DNA of 64,000 nt from Nereocystis luetkeana. Its lineage: Eukaryota > Sar > Phaeophyceae > Laminariales > Laminariaceae. Location: assembly GCA_031213475.1 (NCBI GenBank), contig JARUPZ010000011.1, positions 6,312,513-6,376,512 on the forward strand. The letters run 5' to 3'. A program made the translations under genes and the position numbers. The notes under the pieces are model-generated. The model was not told the DNA's origin, did no database searches, and saw only the letters and a list, made by a program, of their open reading frames with translations. This document shows, one piece after another, positions 13,145 through 23,586 of this stretch (its first letter is position 1; each line of letters opens with the position of its first letter).

Positions 13145-15225
13145 CCGCCACGGGTGGTGGTGCTGCCGCCACGGGTGGTGCTGCGACTGATGTTTTCTTC
13201 GCAATTGATTATTAACCGGAACGGTATGCGTACGTAGATGTTATCTAGTGTTGGTTCATCACAATCCGTTTTCGCCCAGCATCATGCATCGCAGATTTGA
13301 CCACTCACTGCAGGTACTGAGGTCGCGCCTCGTGACCACCAACACTACTGTTGTATCAATACGAGTAGCATGGTCGCAGGCAATTCATTGTAGATTTATC
13401 ACACCCGCACAAGGCTTGGTAATTGCGTCCTTTTACGTCCCCATACACCATGACAACTAAAGTATACTCGTATTCGGCATTCATTTCCTCTCTCTTCAAC
13501 GCACTTGCAGATTGCCGGGATGAGATCGGGGTGGTTATAGGTATGTACTCACGCCAGTTTGTACTAATAGGAAGGATCGAGGGTGGGATCAGGTTGAGGT
13601 ACCAAGCGGCAGCCGGATGCCGAGATAATCCATCTTTAGTACGAATTACCCTTGGTGACGTACGAGTACCATAGGAAAATTATTTTGGAACGTTCTGGGA
13701 ATCCCCATGCACCACTGGGTTTCCAAGGAGAACATATCTGCAGTCGGCTGATGAACAACATTGTGCAGGCGAGCTGCCGCGCTTGTCAGGTTGCTTGCGG
13801 TTGGTACTTTTACCCCGCAGTGGGCCCTTGTCATGTGGCACCCTGCTCCCACCTTCTAGGTCCCACCCTATCCCGGTCACCCCGCCGGTCAGGGTGCCAA
13901 GCGCAGCTCGCCTGAACGACATTTTCACCAGGCGCCTACAAATGTATTATTAATACGTACCCTGGTACCAGGTATTATTATTTATAGTAGGTTTTGCAAT
14001 CTGTGATCTCGGATCTTTAGGGTTGGTTTTGACTTAAAATTTGTGTGGCGCGGTCTGCACTTCGGAATCGTTGTCCGCACTTGAGGAATTTCCGGTTCGA
14101 TGCAAACGCAGCTGCGCAGCGTTTACGGCCAGTTTAGGCCCGTTTCGGCTGCGGTTCGGGGGCAGGGTTAGGGTTAGGGTTAGGGTTAGGGCTAAGTTAA
14201 GGGTTGGGTTGGGTCTTCGCCTGTACCTTGATCCCAACAGAAAGAAAAATACCTAAGCAGCATACCAGGTACGAACTAATTATTAATAGTAACAGGTAGT
14301 ATTAATAGCATCATTAGAAGCTAAATGAGTACCTGGTACCAGGTACCTGGTACCTGGTATCCTAAAGGAGAAGGAGCGCACCTGAAAGCAGCAGCAGATC
14401 GTTCGCAGCGTGATGCACAGAGATGCTACCCCAAGAGCAGATGTCACCAGGACGCGTCCTGCCCGACACACTTAGTTCGTGCACCAACGTAGCTGCCATC
14501 CCCCACTCCGATTTGCGCACAACTCCGGCAGGGGTGGTGAGGTGCTCTATGTTTGCCGTCAACGGATCCGACCATACGTTAGCTTCGTGGAGGTTTATCG
14601 AATCCGACATAAGGCCATCCAATATTTCAGCGATGTGGATCAGCGCATCAGCTTGAGACGAGTGTGCCGGCAGTGTGCCCGGCGACAGCTCAACGTTAAG
14701 GCCTTCCACGTTGCTCATGCGCATCGACTTTCCATAAGTCGTGGTCAGTCTACCCGGGCCCTGGCTCTCCCAGTCCGTACGAACGCCGTGTTCCAGGACA
14801 CCGGGGGCAATCTTCAGCGCAGATGGAAAGATCGAGATGCTCTCCAGTCCGAATCGGGGGTTGTTGGATATCGCTCGTGCTTCGGTGTGCGATGCTGTCA
14901 CGAAAAAGCAAGCTCCGTGAGTACTCGAGTGAGCTACAGGCCGCACGGCCTCGGGCGATAGAAACTGACCCAGCTGAGAGACGATATCACGGCCGCGGCT
15001 ATACTTAGTGCAGACCAGGTGTGGCGCGCGTGCGCTGTCTTGGCTGGTTCGAAGTCTATCTGCGGTCCATCGCGCAGCCGCTTCGAACCCCATGGTGCGA
15101 CCGCCAAACGAATCCTGTGCCGTCGTCAAAAGAGAGCGTTCCACGACGCTCAGCGAAGGATACGGCAAGCTGTTCGTCGAACCACATGGTGTTGAAGCCA
15201 CGAGGGCGAACAAGACGGCTTTCAT
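539..15225 (-). CDS. Secreted subtilisin-like serine protease (S8, TagB/C-like), 5' part of a split gene
   Basis: I propose three minus-strand exons for one gene: 15225-14382, about 2525-2313 and 832-539. They give a signal peptide, a long propeptide and then the start of an S8 catalytic domain. The join of exons 2 and 3 reads GLDGTGEIIQ + IIDSGVDETSCFF, matching the subtilase strand carrying catalytic Asp (D-S/T-G). Exon 3 ends in PDRRK, where TagB/TagC-type subtilases continue with a VVQY strand before the His motif. The His and Ser exons would lie left of base 1, so the gene is partial. The exon 1-2 join is the weak point: it implies an intron of about 11.9 kb packed with repeats, and another exon could be missed. 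The expected product is an extracellular or endomembrane protease. Family assignment rests on the Asp region; the propeptide itself I do not recognise. Confidence 0.68.
1440..1730 (+). repeat. Degenerate GGTCAG-type G-rich array
   Basis: About 290 bp of tandem six-base-like units (GGTCAG, GGTGAG, GGCCAG, GGTCCG) with G runs all on the plus strand. Open frames on both strands here (VRVRVRV/GQGQGQ and TLTLTLT types) are products of the repeat, not genes. It lies in the putative intron between subtilase exons 2 and 3. Confidence 0.85.
2313..2525 (-). CDS. Subtilase exon 2: end of propeptide and first catalytic strand
   Basis: The frame ends with GLDGTGEIIQ before a CAG|GTGCGC donor, phase 0, which fits exon 3. 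Upstream, FLSSKLEVLRVSPRH resembles the usual propeptide end of subtilases (a helix, then P/L-E-V-x-x-V-x-P) and LLNAAARTIIQS the linker just before the catalytic domain. The 5' edge is uncertain: the codon at 2525 is ATG (MASNEE), but an acceptor AAG leaving two bases at 2509 would match the phase-1 donor of exon 1. It could also be the first exon of a separate gene, but the seamless fit to the Asp exon argues otherwise. Confidence 0.65.
2526..8295. other. Gene-poor part of the putative subtilase intron 1
   Basis: No exon I can defend. A GC-richer patch at 4.87-5.25 kb reads open in several frames on both strands but lacks a consistent splice pair. Copies of the TACCTGG/CCAGGTA heptamer occur near 3421, 5743 and 6527. 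A stretch at 7310-7400 shares about 90 bp of loose similarity with 37400-37480 (both contain a TTCAACGTCNCCACA-like core), pointing to an unnamed dispersed repeat. Confidence 0.4.
8303..8675 (+). mobile_element. tRNA-derived SINE, copy 1
   Basis: Carries pol III promoter-like boxes in tRNA spacing: an A-box-like TAGCCCAGTAGG at 8406 and a B-box-like GGGTTCGGACC at 8451. A unique body and a G-rich tail follow. The head GATTACCCTGGGCTG at 8303 is separated from the rest by about 55 bp of unrelated sequence, apparently an insertion. Sequence from the A box to CCCGCC and the G run recurs in copy 3. No coding capacity. Confidence 0.7.
8678..8850 (+). mobile_element. tRNA-derived SINE, copy 2 (5' part)
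   Basis: Starts AGGATTACCC directly after the G-rich tail of copy 1. It keeps the A-box-like TAGCCCAGTAGG at 8720 but diverges after CACCTTCACAT; the B box is not recognisable and the tail is missing. Confidence 0.6.
9107..9371 (+). mobile_element. tRNA-derived SINE, copy 3
   Basis: Full-length relative with head AGGATTACCC, decayed A and B boxes (TAGGTCAGAAAG, GGGTTAAAATC), the same body (cgtttcttt, tgcctaaaaac, cttgttccccaggt, cccaaatatcccgcc) and a run of about 19 G at 9353-9371. The degraded promoter suggests an inactive copy. Confidence 0.65.
9376..9480 (+). mobile_element. tRNA-derived SINE, copy 4 (5' fragment)
   Basis: Begins GATTACCCTGGGCTGGGTAA immediately after the poly(G) tail of copy 3 and follows the family to the A-box region (TAGCTCAACAAG), then loses similarity. 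The head-to-tail junction repeats the arrangement seen between copies 1 and 2. Confidence 0.55.
9710..10560. repeat. GTGTTA/TAACAC array with GGATAACGTA module
   Basis: About 850 bp in which GTGTTA or its complement occurs more than a dozen times, alternating with a second module, GGATAACGTA(TATGG), near 9905, 10034, 10128 (as GGGAAAACGTATATGG) and 10338. Spacing is irregular, roughly 90-130 bp. The motifs come in both orientations, so adjacent pairs can fold. No open frame of note. It lies in the putative first intron of the subtilase gene. Confidence 0.7.
11195..12065. repeat. GACCCG minisatellite in two blocks with strand switches
   Basis: Blocks at about 11195-11515 and 11700-12065 of a unit near 35 bp: (GACCC)n, then GNGAGATTT and an A-rich spacer. 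The first block opens on the other strand (GGGTCGGGTC at 11215), passes through an 18-base loop and reverts to GACCC, making an inverted repeat with arms of about 22 nt. A smaller switch occurs near 11440. Open frames here (RVGSGRV types) are repeat artefacts. Confidence 0.85.
13063..13170 (+). repeat. CTG/CAG trinucleotide repeat
   Basis: Imperfect (CTG)n with TTG and CTTCTT interruptions, then two copies of GCCGCCACGGGTGGTG. It reads as poly-Ala, poly-Leu or poly-Cys on plus depending on frame; no flanking sequence suggests a real protein. Confidence 0.9.
14158..14212 (+). repeat. Interstitial telomere-like TTAGGG block
   Basis: Four perfect GGGTTA units followed by decayed ones (GGGCTAAGTTAAGGGTTGGG). 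Far too short and internal for a chromosome end. A related decayed CCCTAA-type tract lies at 34526-34620. Confidence 0.85.
14329..14362 (+). repeat. Micro-array of the TACCTGG/TACCAGG heptamer
   Basis: Four consecutive heptamers (three TACCTGG, one TACCAGG) just downstream of the proposed subtilase exon 1. This is the only place in the window where the scattered heptamer occurs in tandem. Confidence 0.85.
14382..15225 (-). CDS. Subtilase exon 1: signal peptide and propeptide
   Basis: Open frame of 281 codons plus one base (phase 1), ending at a TTTCAG|GTGCGC donor. I chose the ATG at 15225 because it begins MKAVLFALVAS, a Lys followed by a hydrophobic run typical of a signal peptide; ATGs at 15246 and 15378 are also in frame but put polar sequence in front. 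The rest is a GC-rich soluble segment with scattered Cys and no repeats, in contrast to the AT-rich flanks. By position it should be the inhibitory N-terminal region of the protease; that role is inferred from the downstream Asp exon, not from a recognised propeptide motif. Confidence 0.65.
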
Positions 15226-17075
15226 CGTGCGGTGCCCATGAGACATGCTCCTCGCAAGGGGGGCAGGGTGGGAGGTGGTCACTCTCCCAAAGACTTGGCC
15301 GGGGGTCTCACAGGCTGGCTGCAAAAAAGCGTATGCGGTGTGTACAGCAGCAGTGGTACACGGTACACACGTCACCACCGGCGATCGCGAATTGTTTTCC
15401 TGGTGCTTCAGGAATAATTTTCGGCCCGTTCACTCGTACGAAGTATTCGTTTTTTCAGGTTTTTGAATCGCAAGATTACATATTTCTTGTTGTTTTTCTG
15501 TTTTTTTTTCCCTCGAAATGGTACAGCAGTACAATAAAAACCTCCTCCTGACCCCCCTCCCGGCCCGAGCTGTACCCTGTTCTTCGCTCCGTTCTACTCG
15601 CTGCTTAGTTTGTACATGCATCGAGCTGTTCAGAATGGCTACATTAGCGATAGAGCGCTTCTAGGCCACGCGCAGTGTACAACCGCAACAACTAAACACT
15701 TTGAACAGTAAGCAGCAGCATCATGTATCTCCTTCCGCGCCTATCTATGCTCGTCTTCATAGTCCGTCGCGGCACTGGTGAATGGTGGTGGCGGTGGCAC
15801 ACCAAAGCGTTGGCTAGGATACTCCACGGAATGGTTTCCAAGTACTTCGTATATGTGTCAATGACCGCGGTACAACATGTATACTGTAGTATATATATAG
15901 TAGTACCTCTGATATGACTGTTTCCGCCCCCCTTCAAATCAGCCTCCCTCCAACGTAATGTAAAAAGCTAATAATAGTGTACAGCAGTGGAGACTTGCGG
16001 ATGAATCCGCGCATACCTTACCTACGCAGCACCTGCGGCTACAGCAGCAACATAGTATTAATATTAATAGTATCATAACATTGATATCTATCGGTACTGA
16101 CGTACTGTACGAGTACGATCGTATATAAGAAATACAGTACTACAACCGTACGTACCAGGTATCGACATCATCTACACCCTACTACTGCAGATAGAACGTT
16201 AGAGGGGGAATAAATGTGATTGGAAAAAGTGATGGCTACTGTAAGCAACAACCACCACTACTAACTACAGTAACTGCATGATTAAGCGATGTGGTCTAGG
16301 TTGGTGTCGGGACTATACTGCAACGGGTCGTACGGCACAGCTACAACAACAGGCGAAACACGATCCTACCCGTACCAACGCGTGTTTTTCTCTGCTCGTG
16401 CTGTTGGCGTCTGGCAACATCAAAGTTGTCGTTGGTTCGGCTTCGCTTTTATCGGGGTCCCAAAGGGGTCCAACACCCCCCCCCCCCCGTCTCTTGCAAG
16501 TACTCGTACTTGTTGAAATAGGTTCCAGATTTCAGGGGATTTCTACACGGACAAGCCCAATTGTGGGCTGCAGTTGGCACCCGGCGTTGAAAAACGCCAT
16601 TTTGGCGTCCAGGCTCGATATCTCTTTTTTTTCCCGATTTTTTTTAAACTCTATTGCATAGGATTTAGAGTTGGCCCCACTGCTGGGCCGTGTTTCTTAA
16701 CCCTTTTAGAACCGCACTCCCATATGTGGGGACAAATCACTCCAAATATAAGTAGTTTGTCTCCAAAACGGCGCTGGAGTCCGAAAAGGGTTAACCCATT
16801 TTGCTCATTGTTCGTGCCAATCTGAGCCCTTTTCTTCTTAACGTAATGTTTCGCAACCGCGGGTGCCCACTGTTGCATTGACAGGCTTGCGCTACCGATG
16901 AGAGGGCGGACAAACTCCCCTGTACCGTAGATTTGAACGAGTAGCTAGCTCCTATGGACGTGTTTTGGTTACACAGGTCGAAAGTGCAGAGTAAGTCCCG
17001 CTTGTCTTATATGTTTGTTTCGATCGAGATGTTTCGCACTCGTCTGACGGTTTGCTTCCTTAATCGGGTGTGCTG
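15226..17075. other. Intergenic region upstream of the subtilase gene
   Basis: No exon recognised. It holds AT-rich sequence with several short stem-forming stretches, a poly(C) run at 16480 and a MITE at 16697-16794. The subtilase promoter should lie in the first few hundred bases, but no core element can be identified with confidence. Confidence 0.4.
16697..16794. mobile_element. MITE family B (TTAACCCTTTTAGAACC), copy 1
   Basis: A 98-bp near-palindrome running from TTAACCCTTTTAGAACCGCA to its complement ending GGGTTAA. The arms are about 40 nt with a short AT-rich loop. It shares arms and loop (AAGTAGTTTG) with the copy at 30376-30472. TTAA at both ends may be the target duplication or part of the element. 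No coding capacity. Confidence 0.75.
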
Positions 17076-17231
17076 TTACTTTTGCCCGGACGAGGGAAGC
17101 CGAGCGGCTTTATCCGGTCCACAGTGTGCAGCAAACGCGTTCACGCCCTCGACTCGGAGCGACGCCGGAGTCAGCTCGACTTGGAAGAGAGGGCCATATT
17201 TCAAGAGCAACCGAGCTCCGTCGCCCTTGGA
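17076..17231 (-). CDS. Candidate terminal exon, unknown product
   Basis: A GC-rich island reading 51 residues on minus (GARLLLKYGPLFQVEL near the start) after a good TGTTGCAG acceptor, ending at a TAA. The plus strand of the same patch is also open with a CCACAG acceptor and a GTGAGA donor, so orientation is not settled. No family recognised, and no partner exon found in 17.3-23.5 kb. Confidence 0.3.
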   Translation of the reverse strand, partial: SKGDGARLLLKYGPLFQVELTPASLRVEGVNAFAAHCGPDKAARLPSSGQK

Positions 17232-17782
17232 CTGCAACAGTGAGACTCATAACAAGGAATGTAAACTATCAAAGCAATCGGTCAAGAGCACGCTCCTCCA
17301 CTGATCGCATGGGCTTCTCCCACTGCGCACGACTAACCACTCAAACTTCATGAAACAGACGCAAATACCAAACACGCCGTTCGCTGTATTATCTCTTCGG
17401 TCGGTACTGCCTTCACCGAGCACATGCATTCATGGTGGCGACTAAAACGTCTTCCGATGTTAGCTCCGGTTGCTTTCGCCGCCCATACACCCGGTCCTCG
17501 TCGATCCCACCAGTCGGTTGGGGCGAACGGGTTTCCCGAGTGTCGGTATGGCCGCCGTGGCTACCGTCCAGCTTATTAGCTCAGACGTACGATGTAGTGT
17601 GGAAATAAATTCATACTACCCTACGTACTGTGAGGACTGGCGAGTTCGTTTGTTGCTGCAATATGTCGAGTTCTGCAAACTCATCTCGTGACCGAACGGT
17701 AATAGCCGCCTGTGGGCACTACTTGAGGGGTTGTTGACGGTGTGTTTCATCCTAATATTGAGTCGTTTTCGTCAGTTCAACA

Positions 17783-18190
17783 ATGAACACACGAGCATGC
17801 CGCTTTCTCAATACGGCCTTGGCCGTTATTGTGTTTTGGATTTTGTTCGCTACCGATAGGTATCGACGGGTAGAGGTGGCGCCGGGTTCAATAGGCGGTG
17901 CCTGGACAATTGTGAGGCTAATCCGGACGAAAGGTGTATCAGCGCCAAGCTTATCGTGGGTGTCAAACTTGCCATACGAACGGCGTTGCCAACCTACGAA
18001 TGACGAACAGACGCTGTCGGGCCAACACATTGAATTAACCTCCGCACTTACGGATAGGTCAAAGAAATATAGAGTGACTAGCGAGGATCCAGTAGATATA
18101 CGTGGCCGAAACTACCGTCGCGACGAACGCGGTCGACGCAGCCACTCGTGGGGGAGCAAGGCCTTACAGGACTGGAGCCTTACTGTCTGA
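17783..18190 (+). CDS. Possible small signal-anchor protein
   Basis: 135-codon frame starting with ATG; residues 11-24 (TALAVIVFWILFAT) form one hydrophobic segment after a basic N-terminus, like a type II membrane anchor. The rest is polar and Arg-rich. No family recognised and no flanking exons seen. It may be a chance frame; the membrane-like start is the only argument for it. Confidence 0.22.
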   Translation: MNTRACRFLNTALAVIVFWILFATDRYRRVEVAPGSIGGAWTIVRLIRTKGVSAPSLSWVSNLPYERRCQPTNDEQTLSGQHIELTSALTDRSKKYRVTSEDPVDIRGRNYRRDERGRRSHSWGSKALQDWSLTV

Positions 18191-21100
18191 GTCAATAAGG
18201 TGGGGGCTCAATATCTCACCCGAAACACTGTTCGATTAGTTCTCTTTGCACAACCCAACCAACAGTTCTATGCACTAGTCCTAATACACGTATACACTAC
18301 TACTCTAGTAAAAATATCTTACTGACCGGCATATTAATAGTTAGTTGCTCACTTGAGGAGCTCAACCGGTCAGAAACTGTTGATGTAAAAGTGGAAACCC
18401 TACCGTGAAATAAGTCGGTTGGGGGGGGGGTGGGGTTGATCACGCCCTTTCAACTTCAGCAACGCACGCAATCACGCCCTATTTGGCAGTCGCAGCGCCC
18501 ACGTCGTCATCGTTGCTGGTGGGCGGTTGTTTCCATGCCACCCGAAGTTATGTGAGGATCGCTAGAGGTGCAAAGACGAAACCAGCTAGATAGAGCCAGT
18601 GGCTGCCTCTTAGAGATACGAGAGGGGAATGTTATGGCCCGCTCTTTGTTCGGTGTCTATTTTTTTGTGGGTTGAGCGGGTGACAGTGACTGGGTTGGAT
18701 GCGTTTGAGTGTTGTGTATGACTTAGTGTGTTGTTTGCCCTTAAGCACGTGTTGAGTGCGGGTGTTGCGACGGCAGCCAAGGCCTCCTAAATGTGCCACC
18801 TAATAATAAGGGGCGAAAATACATATTTATTTCGGCTTCAAGTAAGAACATTGGTCCTATCTTGCGTCCATTGTTTTGCGTGCCCATAGGCTCCTTTCAA
18901 ACATGCGACCAGGAAAAAAAAGGCGCGGATCCCGGTCCGGCGTGGGGCAGACCGTCGAGCAATAGACGGAGTCACTCCAATATGCTTTGACGCCGATCAC
19001 CTGGCGACGTGGTGGGTACGGAAGAAGTAGGGCGGTGGGGTCAAAATTTGTGAAGGGTGAAAGCAAGACGAACATAAGATGTAGCGCAAACTGTGTGTGT
19101 TTTGTGATACTGGACCTGTGTATAGCTGGGAGGGTGTCGGGCCGTTTGAGGCCAATTCGCGTGCCGCTATGACCAATCCCTACTATGTACGTCGATTTCG
19201 TGAGTTTGTGTCTGGTCGAATCTGCTTGAGACTGGGAACTGCAGGTGTTCGGGATTATTCGAAGCAGTACGTGTGCCGCTATGGCCGATACGCGTGATAC
19301 AGACGCGTCGCTGAAGGGGGAAGAAGAGACCTCCACAGTAAACAGTTGTTGATCGTTTAGATGAGGGAAGGCTGGCACGATCGCGGCTACCGCGGATGCC
19401 GCCGGGTTGTTATTGAACGAAGACGACGGACACGACCGTTGTCGACGGGGGTAGTCGTCAAAGCGGAAGAAAATGCAATCGCGATCGCTGCTTCTATGAT
19501 ACCCGGACTCATATTACGGTGGAGGTTACACGCTTTGGGAGAACAACACTATCATGGGTCGAACTCTCCACCCTAGAATTTTTATTGTACTATGACATTC
19601 GTGTTTCACGACTTGCGCGTAGAAACCTTGGCCCGGTAGGGCGGTGGGCTAGCACTTCTCTTCGAGCCATGGTTCGGGTGGGATTTTGATATTTATCGAT
19701 AGGAGCTCAGGAAATAAGGAACCGCATATTTAAGGTGTCATTTGCCCACCGCCGCTCTGCACATACATGTAGAATAGGCGTGCGCATGCATCTGGTCAAC
19801 GTGTGAGGACAACTTGCCGAGGGAAAGTACGGAAGCCACGCGCTCGAACAAAAATATTGCCATAATGTGTCCTCTAGGAACTGACAACAACATGTGTCGG
19901 AGGTAATATTAACAGAGACGGGGTGCGGAAGATGAGCGAGGGATCTGTCATACAGGCATGCAAGGCGCACGCCAGTATTGAACCGTCAGTGAGATGCCCG
20001 CTTTGCACCGGGCGAGGGTAGTACGTGGGGACGGGGGGCGGGGCGAGTCGCAGCGCCGGGGCGCCCGAAATGGGTGGATTACGCGTGATGCCGAGGGCGA
20101 ACGCACGCTGTTACCAATGCGCAAAGAGGCCTGCCTTATACCGTCGATAGGGGCATGTTTCATGCGTGGGAGAGCTCTACGAACGCACAGCGTGTATAAT
20201 AAAACCGAAGGACCTGCCAGAAACGTCTGGTTGGACGCTATACGTCATGAATGACCCAGGCGAGAAGTTCTTTGCCGAAGGAGGTTAGCCACATGTGTCA
20301 AGAGGGTAGGGGTGCAACGTTATCATGGGCGAGCTGGTCGCCCACCAGTAGGAGGGCTGTTGAAAGGGCTAGCGGGGCGGTGCTCATGGGGCGTTGGTTG
20401 AAGTCCACAAATTGACAGCGGCGTATGTGGGAGAGGGACATCGTACCCCTTACTAGGTGGCTTATGTAGCAGCGTAGTGAGAGGTTGTGAAGTGTAGTGG
20501 TGCGCATTGTGTTTGAGATGTGTTTTGAACATATGTGTACTCGTACACGAACCGCACGCAATGGTGGATAGTGCCGCGCAAAATTCGTAAATGGAGGGCT
20601 TCGTGTTGTGTTTCCTGTTTTTAAAATTGCTGCTGTAGAGTAGAGGTGTACCCCGGCGAGTACACGCCCCAAACAAGTACTTGGATAATGTTGAAAGTGA
20701 AACCTGAATCTGTTGCGGGTAACCCGGGTTTTCGCACGATCTCTAACGGGTTCAACGAGTACTCAGGTAAACCCAGATACTCGGAGAACTCGTTTTCGTT
20801 CACGGTGGGGCCTCACAAACGGACTACAGCGGGTACTACGGTTTGATGCCAAAACGAGAGCTATAAGCATCAAACACCAATATCAGAGCCCCGTGTATCC
20901 AACTATTAATAATTAGACAATAGAAGTATATGTAATAGGTTTGCCTCTTGGTGTATGTGTGCATGGGGCATGTTGAACATACTTGATGCATATGTACTCG
21001 TACCTGGCATTATTTTGCGCAGGTGCACGGCATGGTGAGTATATGCACGGATGTAGTGTGATGAAATGCCGTTGGATACGAGTAGTGGCGTGCGGCATGA

Positions 21101-21463
21101 ATATGGCTGCGCGCGAAGAAACAGAAACGCACACCTACGTATGCCCGTGAACTGAACACGTTCAGATAGCGAAGGATAGATTGACATTATGTGCGCCACA
21201 TCTAGTAGGTGGCGTTCCCAGGTCTCCATGGCGGGCAGGCGTCATAGCGCGAGTGAAGTGCATGCATGCCTACGAGTATGCATCATTAGTAAACCCCCAG
21301 GATACGGAAAATATTAGCATTCAAGCCATGCGTTTGATAAACAAACAGTGGGAATCTTCCGGGAAAACCGCACTAAGGCATGTATATTCAGCAATGAAAA
21401 ACAGATATTTCCCGCGGGGCCTGGGGACCCTGTTGCATTGATTTGAGAGGTTTCCGGAGATAT
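18191..21463. other. Gene-poor region
   Basis: No exon recognised. It includes a poly(G) run at 18421 and a GC-rich patch at 20.0-20.1 kb without a consistent frame. A GAGTACTC/ACCCGGG-rich segment at 20.70-20.82 kb recalls the larger repeat at 21.5-22.2 kb. Confidence 0.4.
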
Positions 21464-21515
21464 AGCTAGACACAATGTACGGGGGACACAGCTAGACACA
21501 ATGTACGGGGGACAC
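21464..21515 (+). repeat. 26-bp perfect tandem duplication
   Basis: Two identical 26-bp units (each containing CACAATGTACGGGGGACAC) abut at 21489/21490. The lack of differences suggests a recent event. Confidence 0.9.
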
Positions 21516-22170
21516 ATGTCAAATACAGGGCTACCCGGGTACTCGAACCCACCGAATACCCGGGTTTTCTGGTCGGCCCCAAAACACGCGGGATCCAAAT
21601 TAAAAAAAAAAACCCATCGTGGGTTTTCCCCGCGCCGTTTGTGCCCGCCGAGTATCCGGGTTTCGATCATCCGGGGTGCCACTCTACGGCAGAGCTTCTC
21701 CTGGTTATCATTTTTTCCACGGGCGAACCAGCCGACAGCAAACAGTTCTGTCCGTTATATGTCGGTTTGAGGGGGTTCTATTACGGGGGGCCATAGTTAA
21801 CAGGACTTATGGTATACATAAACAACTACCAGGTATATTTTAAACTGTTTTTACTAACAATATTTGGTCCTATGGACTATGGTCCCCCGTAAAAGAGATA
21901 GTATGAGACATACTAAATGGGGAACATGTCAAACATACGGGTACCCGGGGACTCGAACTCGCCGATTATCGCGTTATACTCGGACCCGCCGAGTACCCGG
22001 GTTTTAGTCACCCTGAAAATCCGTGGGGTATAAGTCAAACCCGAACCCATCTCGGAATTCGCCCGTCCCCGTTGTACCCGTCGAGTACCTTGTTTCGAAC
22101 ATCTGGGGTAAACATTTACTGAAGAGTCATTTTGGTGCAATCTACATGCGGGCGAATCGGCCAAACAGCA
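21515..22170 (+). repeat. Direct duplication of a CCCGGGT-rich repeat around a MITE
   Basis: The segment at about 21515-21755 (ATGTCAAATACAGGG, then ACTCGAACCCACCG, then TACCCGGGTTTT, ending ACAGCAAACAGTTCTGTC) recurs at 21927-22170 with many substitutions. The MITE at 21781-21892 lies between the two copies. Confidence 0.65.
21781..21892 (-). mobile_element. MITE family A (TTACGGGGG), copy 1, reverse orientation
   Basis: A 112-bp inverted-repeat element with ends TTACGGGGGGCCATAGT and its complement. Its interior matches the copies at 50071 and 61261 when reversed, apart from an extra 7 bp (CCTGGTA) that creates one of the window's scattered heptamers. The left flank is TA. Confidence 0.8.
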
Positions 22171-23348
22171 AGAAATACTGTCTACTATGATATTTACAGG
22201 TAAAACTCTAAAAATGATGAACCGTGCGCGCAGAAGAATTTTGTCCAGTCCGTTTACACTTCGCGTATCATGTCTCTATTATTTTTGGGATTTGTTTTTC
22301 TTCCAGTTTTGTGAGTTTCTGGTGCCAATGTGTACGGAAAGGCGGATGACTGTCCTGTATGTATGTCCGAACATTGGTTTGACTACAGTGGGTAGGAACG
22401 ACAATCTATCTTGCCCGAAAACTCGAAACTGACTAAAGGTGCATATCGCAGGAACAACCATTATTTATACGAGAAGTACACACCGATCACTCTCGTGTCG
22501 GCAATATCACCTCTTCCAACGATCCTGGAAAACAAGTTTATATACGAAAGGCGAAAAATGTTTGTGAAGTGCTGGTTGGAATTCAACACATGATTTCGAT
22601 ACCACTTGGGGCAACCTTTTACGATGTACAAGCTTTTGTATCACAGAAACAGAACGTCGGCACGAAACCTTTTGCTCTTGCGTTTCGCGCTATGAAACGA
22701 AGAAACGCGCACTGTCCCAGCCTATTCAAATATGCAAATCGATACGTAGAATATCCGGTCTTCCACCAGTACTACTATCCCAGGTGAATAATGTCGGGTG
22801 TAAACGTCGTGTTCCTCCCGGTAATTATTTTGGAGAAATATCGAATAGGAACGTGTCCTGCTTCGGTGCGTAACGCCAGCAATGACAAAAACGTAGACTC
22901 AGGACTACACTACCCCTCTCACCCTACCACTTGTCGTCTTCCTGCACCCACAGGGTGACAGTCGAGCGTGAGCGCCTTGTACACACAGGTACTAGCAGGT
23001 TCGTTCATCGAAGCGAGGATGAGTAGTATGTACGGTTATTTGGTGTTTGTGTTTACGTGCTGATGCCCGAGGATAACTTGCTCAAATCATTCCGATATTG
23101 CTTCAGAGCTCATTCAAGACAGCCCCGGGTGAGTAGTCGTGCGTTGTGTGTGGATTGCGAATCATAATCTTACGTCCAAGTATTCATCAAATGGAAAGTC
23201 GGTTATTATGTGCACTTGTCAGTCCATGAACCGTGTTGCGCTGAGCACCGTCGCTGCCACCACTCGCAAAATTCCCGCACCGAGGCCAATCTTCCACCAC
23301 CTAAGGTACAGTAGGGGCATCTGCGCACTGTACGCCATACTACTGTGC

Positions 23349-23369
23349 GCCCCCCCCCCCCCCCCCCGC
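23349..23369 (+). repeat. Poly(C) tract
   Basis: A run of about 20 C, one of several long G/C homopolymers in the window (others near 9353, 38490 and 57068). Confidence 0.9.
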
Positions 23370-23586
23370 CCCTTCACGCCTGCCTAACTTTTATGGCAAC
23401 AAAGAAAAACAAAACATAACCGATTGTTGACCACGGACAATATATTCAGCCAAGAAGCTGGGCCCGTGACACGCGCGGGACGAAGTGCAGGGGACGTCTG
23501 CTTCAAAGAGCAACCCACGACCCTAAAATTCCGGATGGCCAGATATGGCATGCAGTAGTACAAGAAGCAATCGCCCTTCTTCCTGT

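Noticed and set aside
12835..13215. 126-codon frame with poly-Ala and Gly
   Set aside because: Created by the CTG repeat; flanking residues are not protein-like and no splice signal supports it.
14158..14212. Chromosome end
   Set aside because: Only four perfect TTAGGG units, with genes and unique sequence on both sides.
14479..15551. Plus-strand frames of 160 and 176 codons
   Set aside because: Antisense shadows of the GC-rich subtilase exon 1 on minus, which has signal peptide and donor site.
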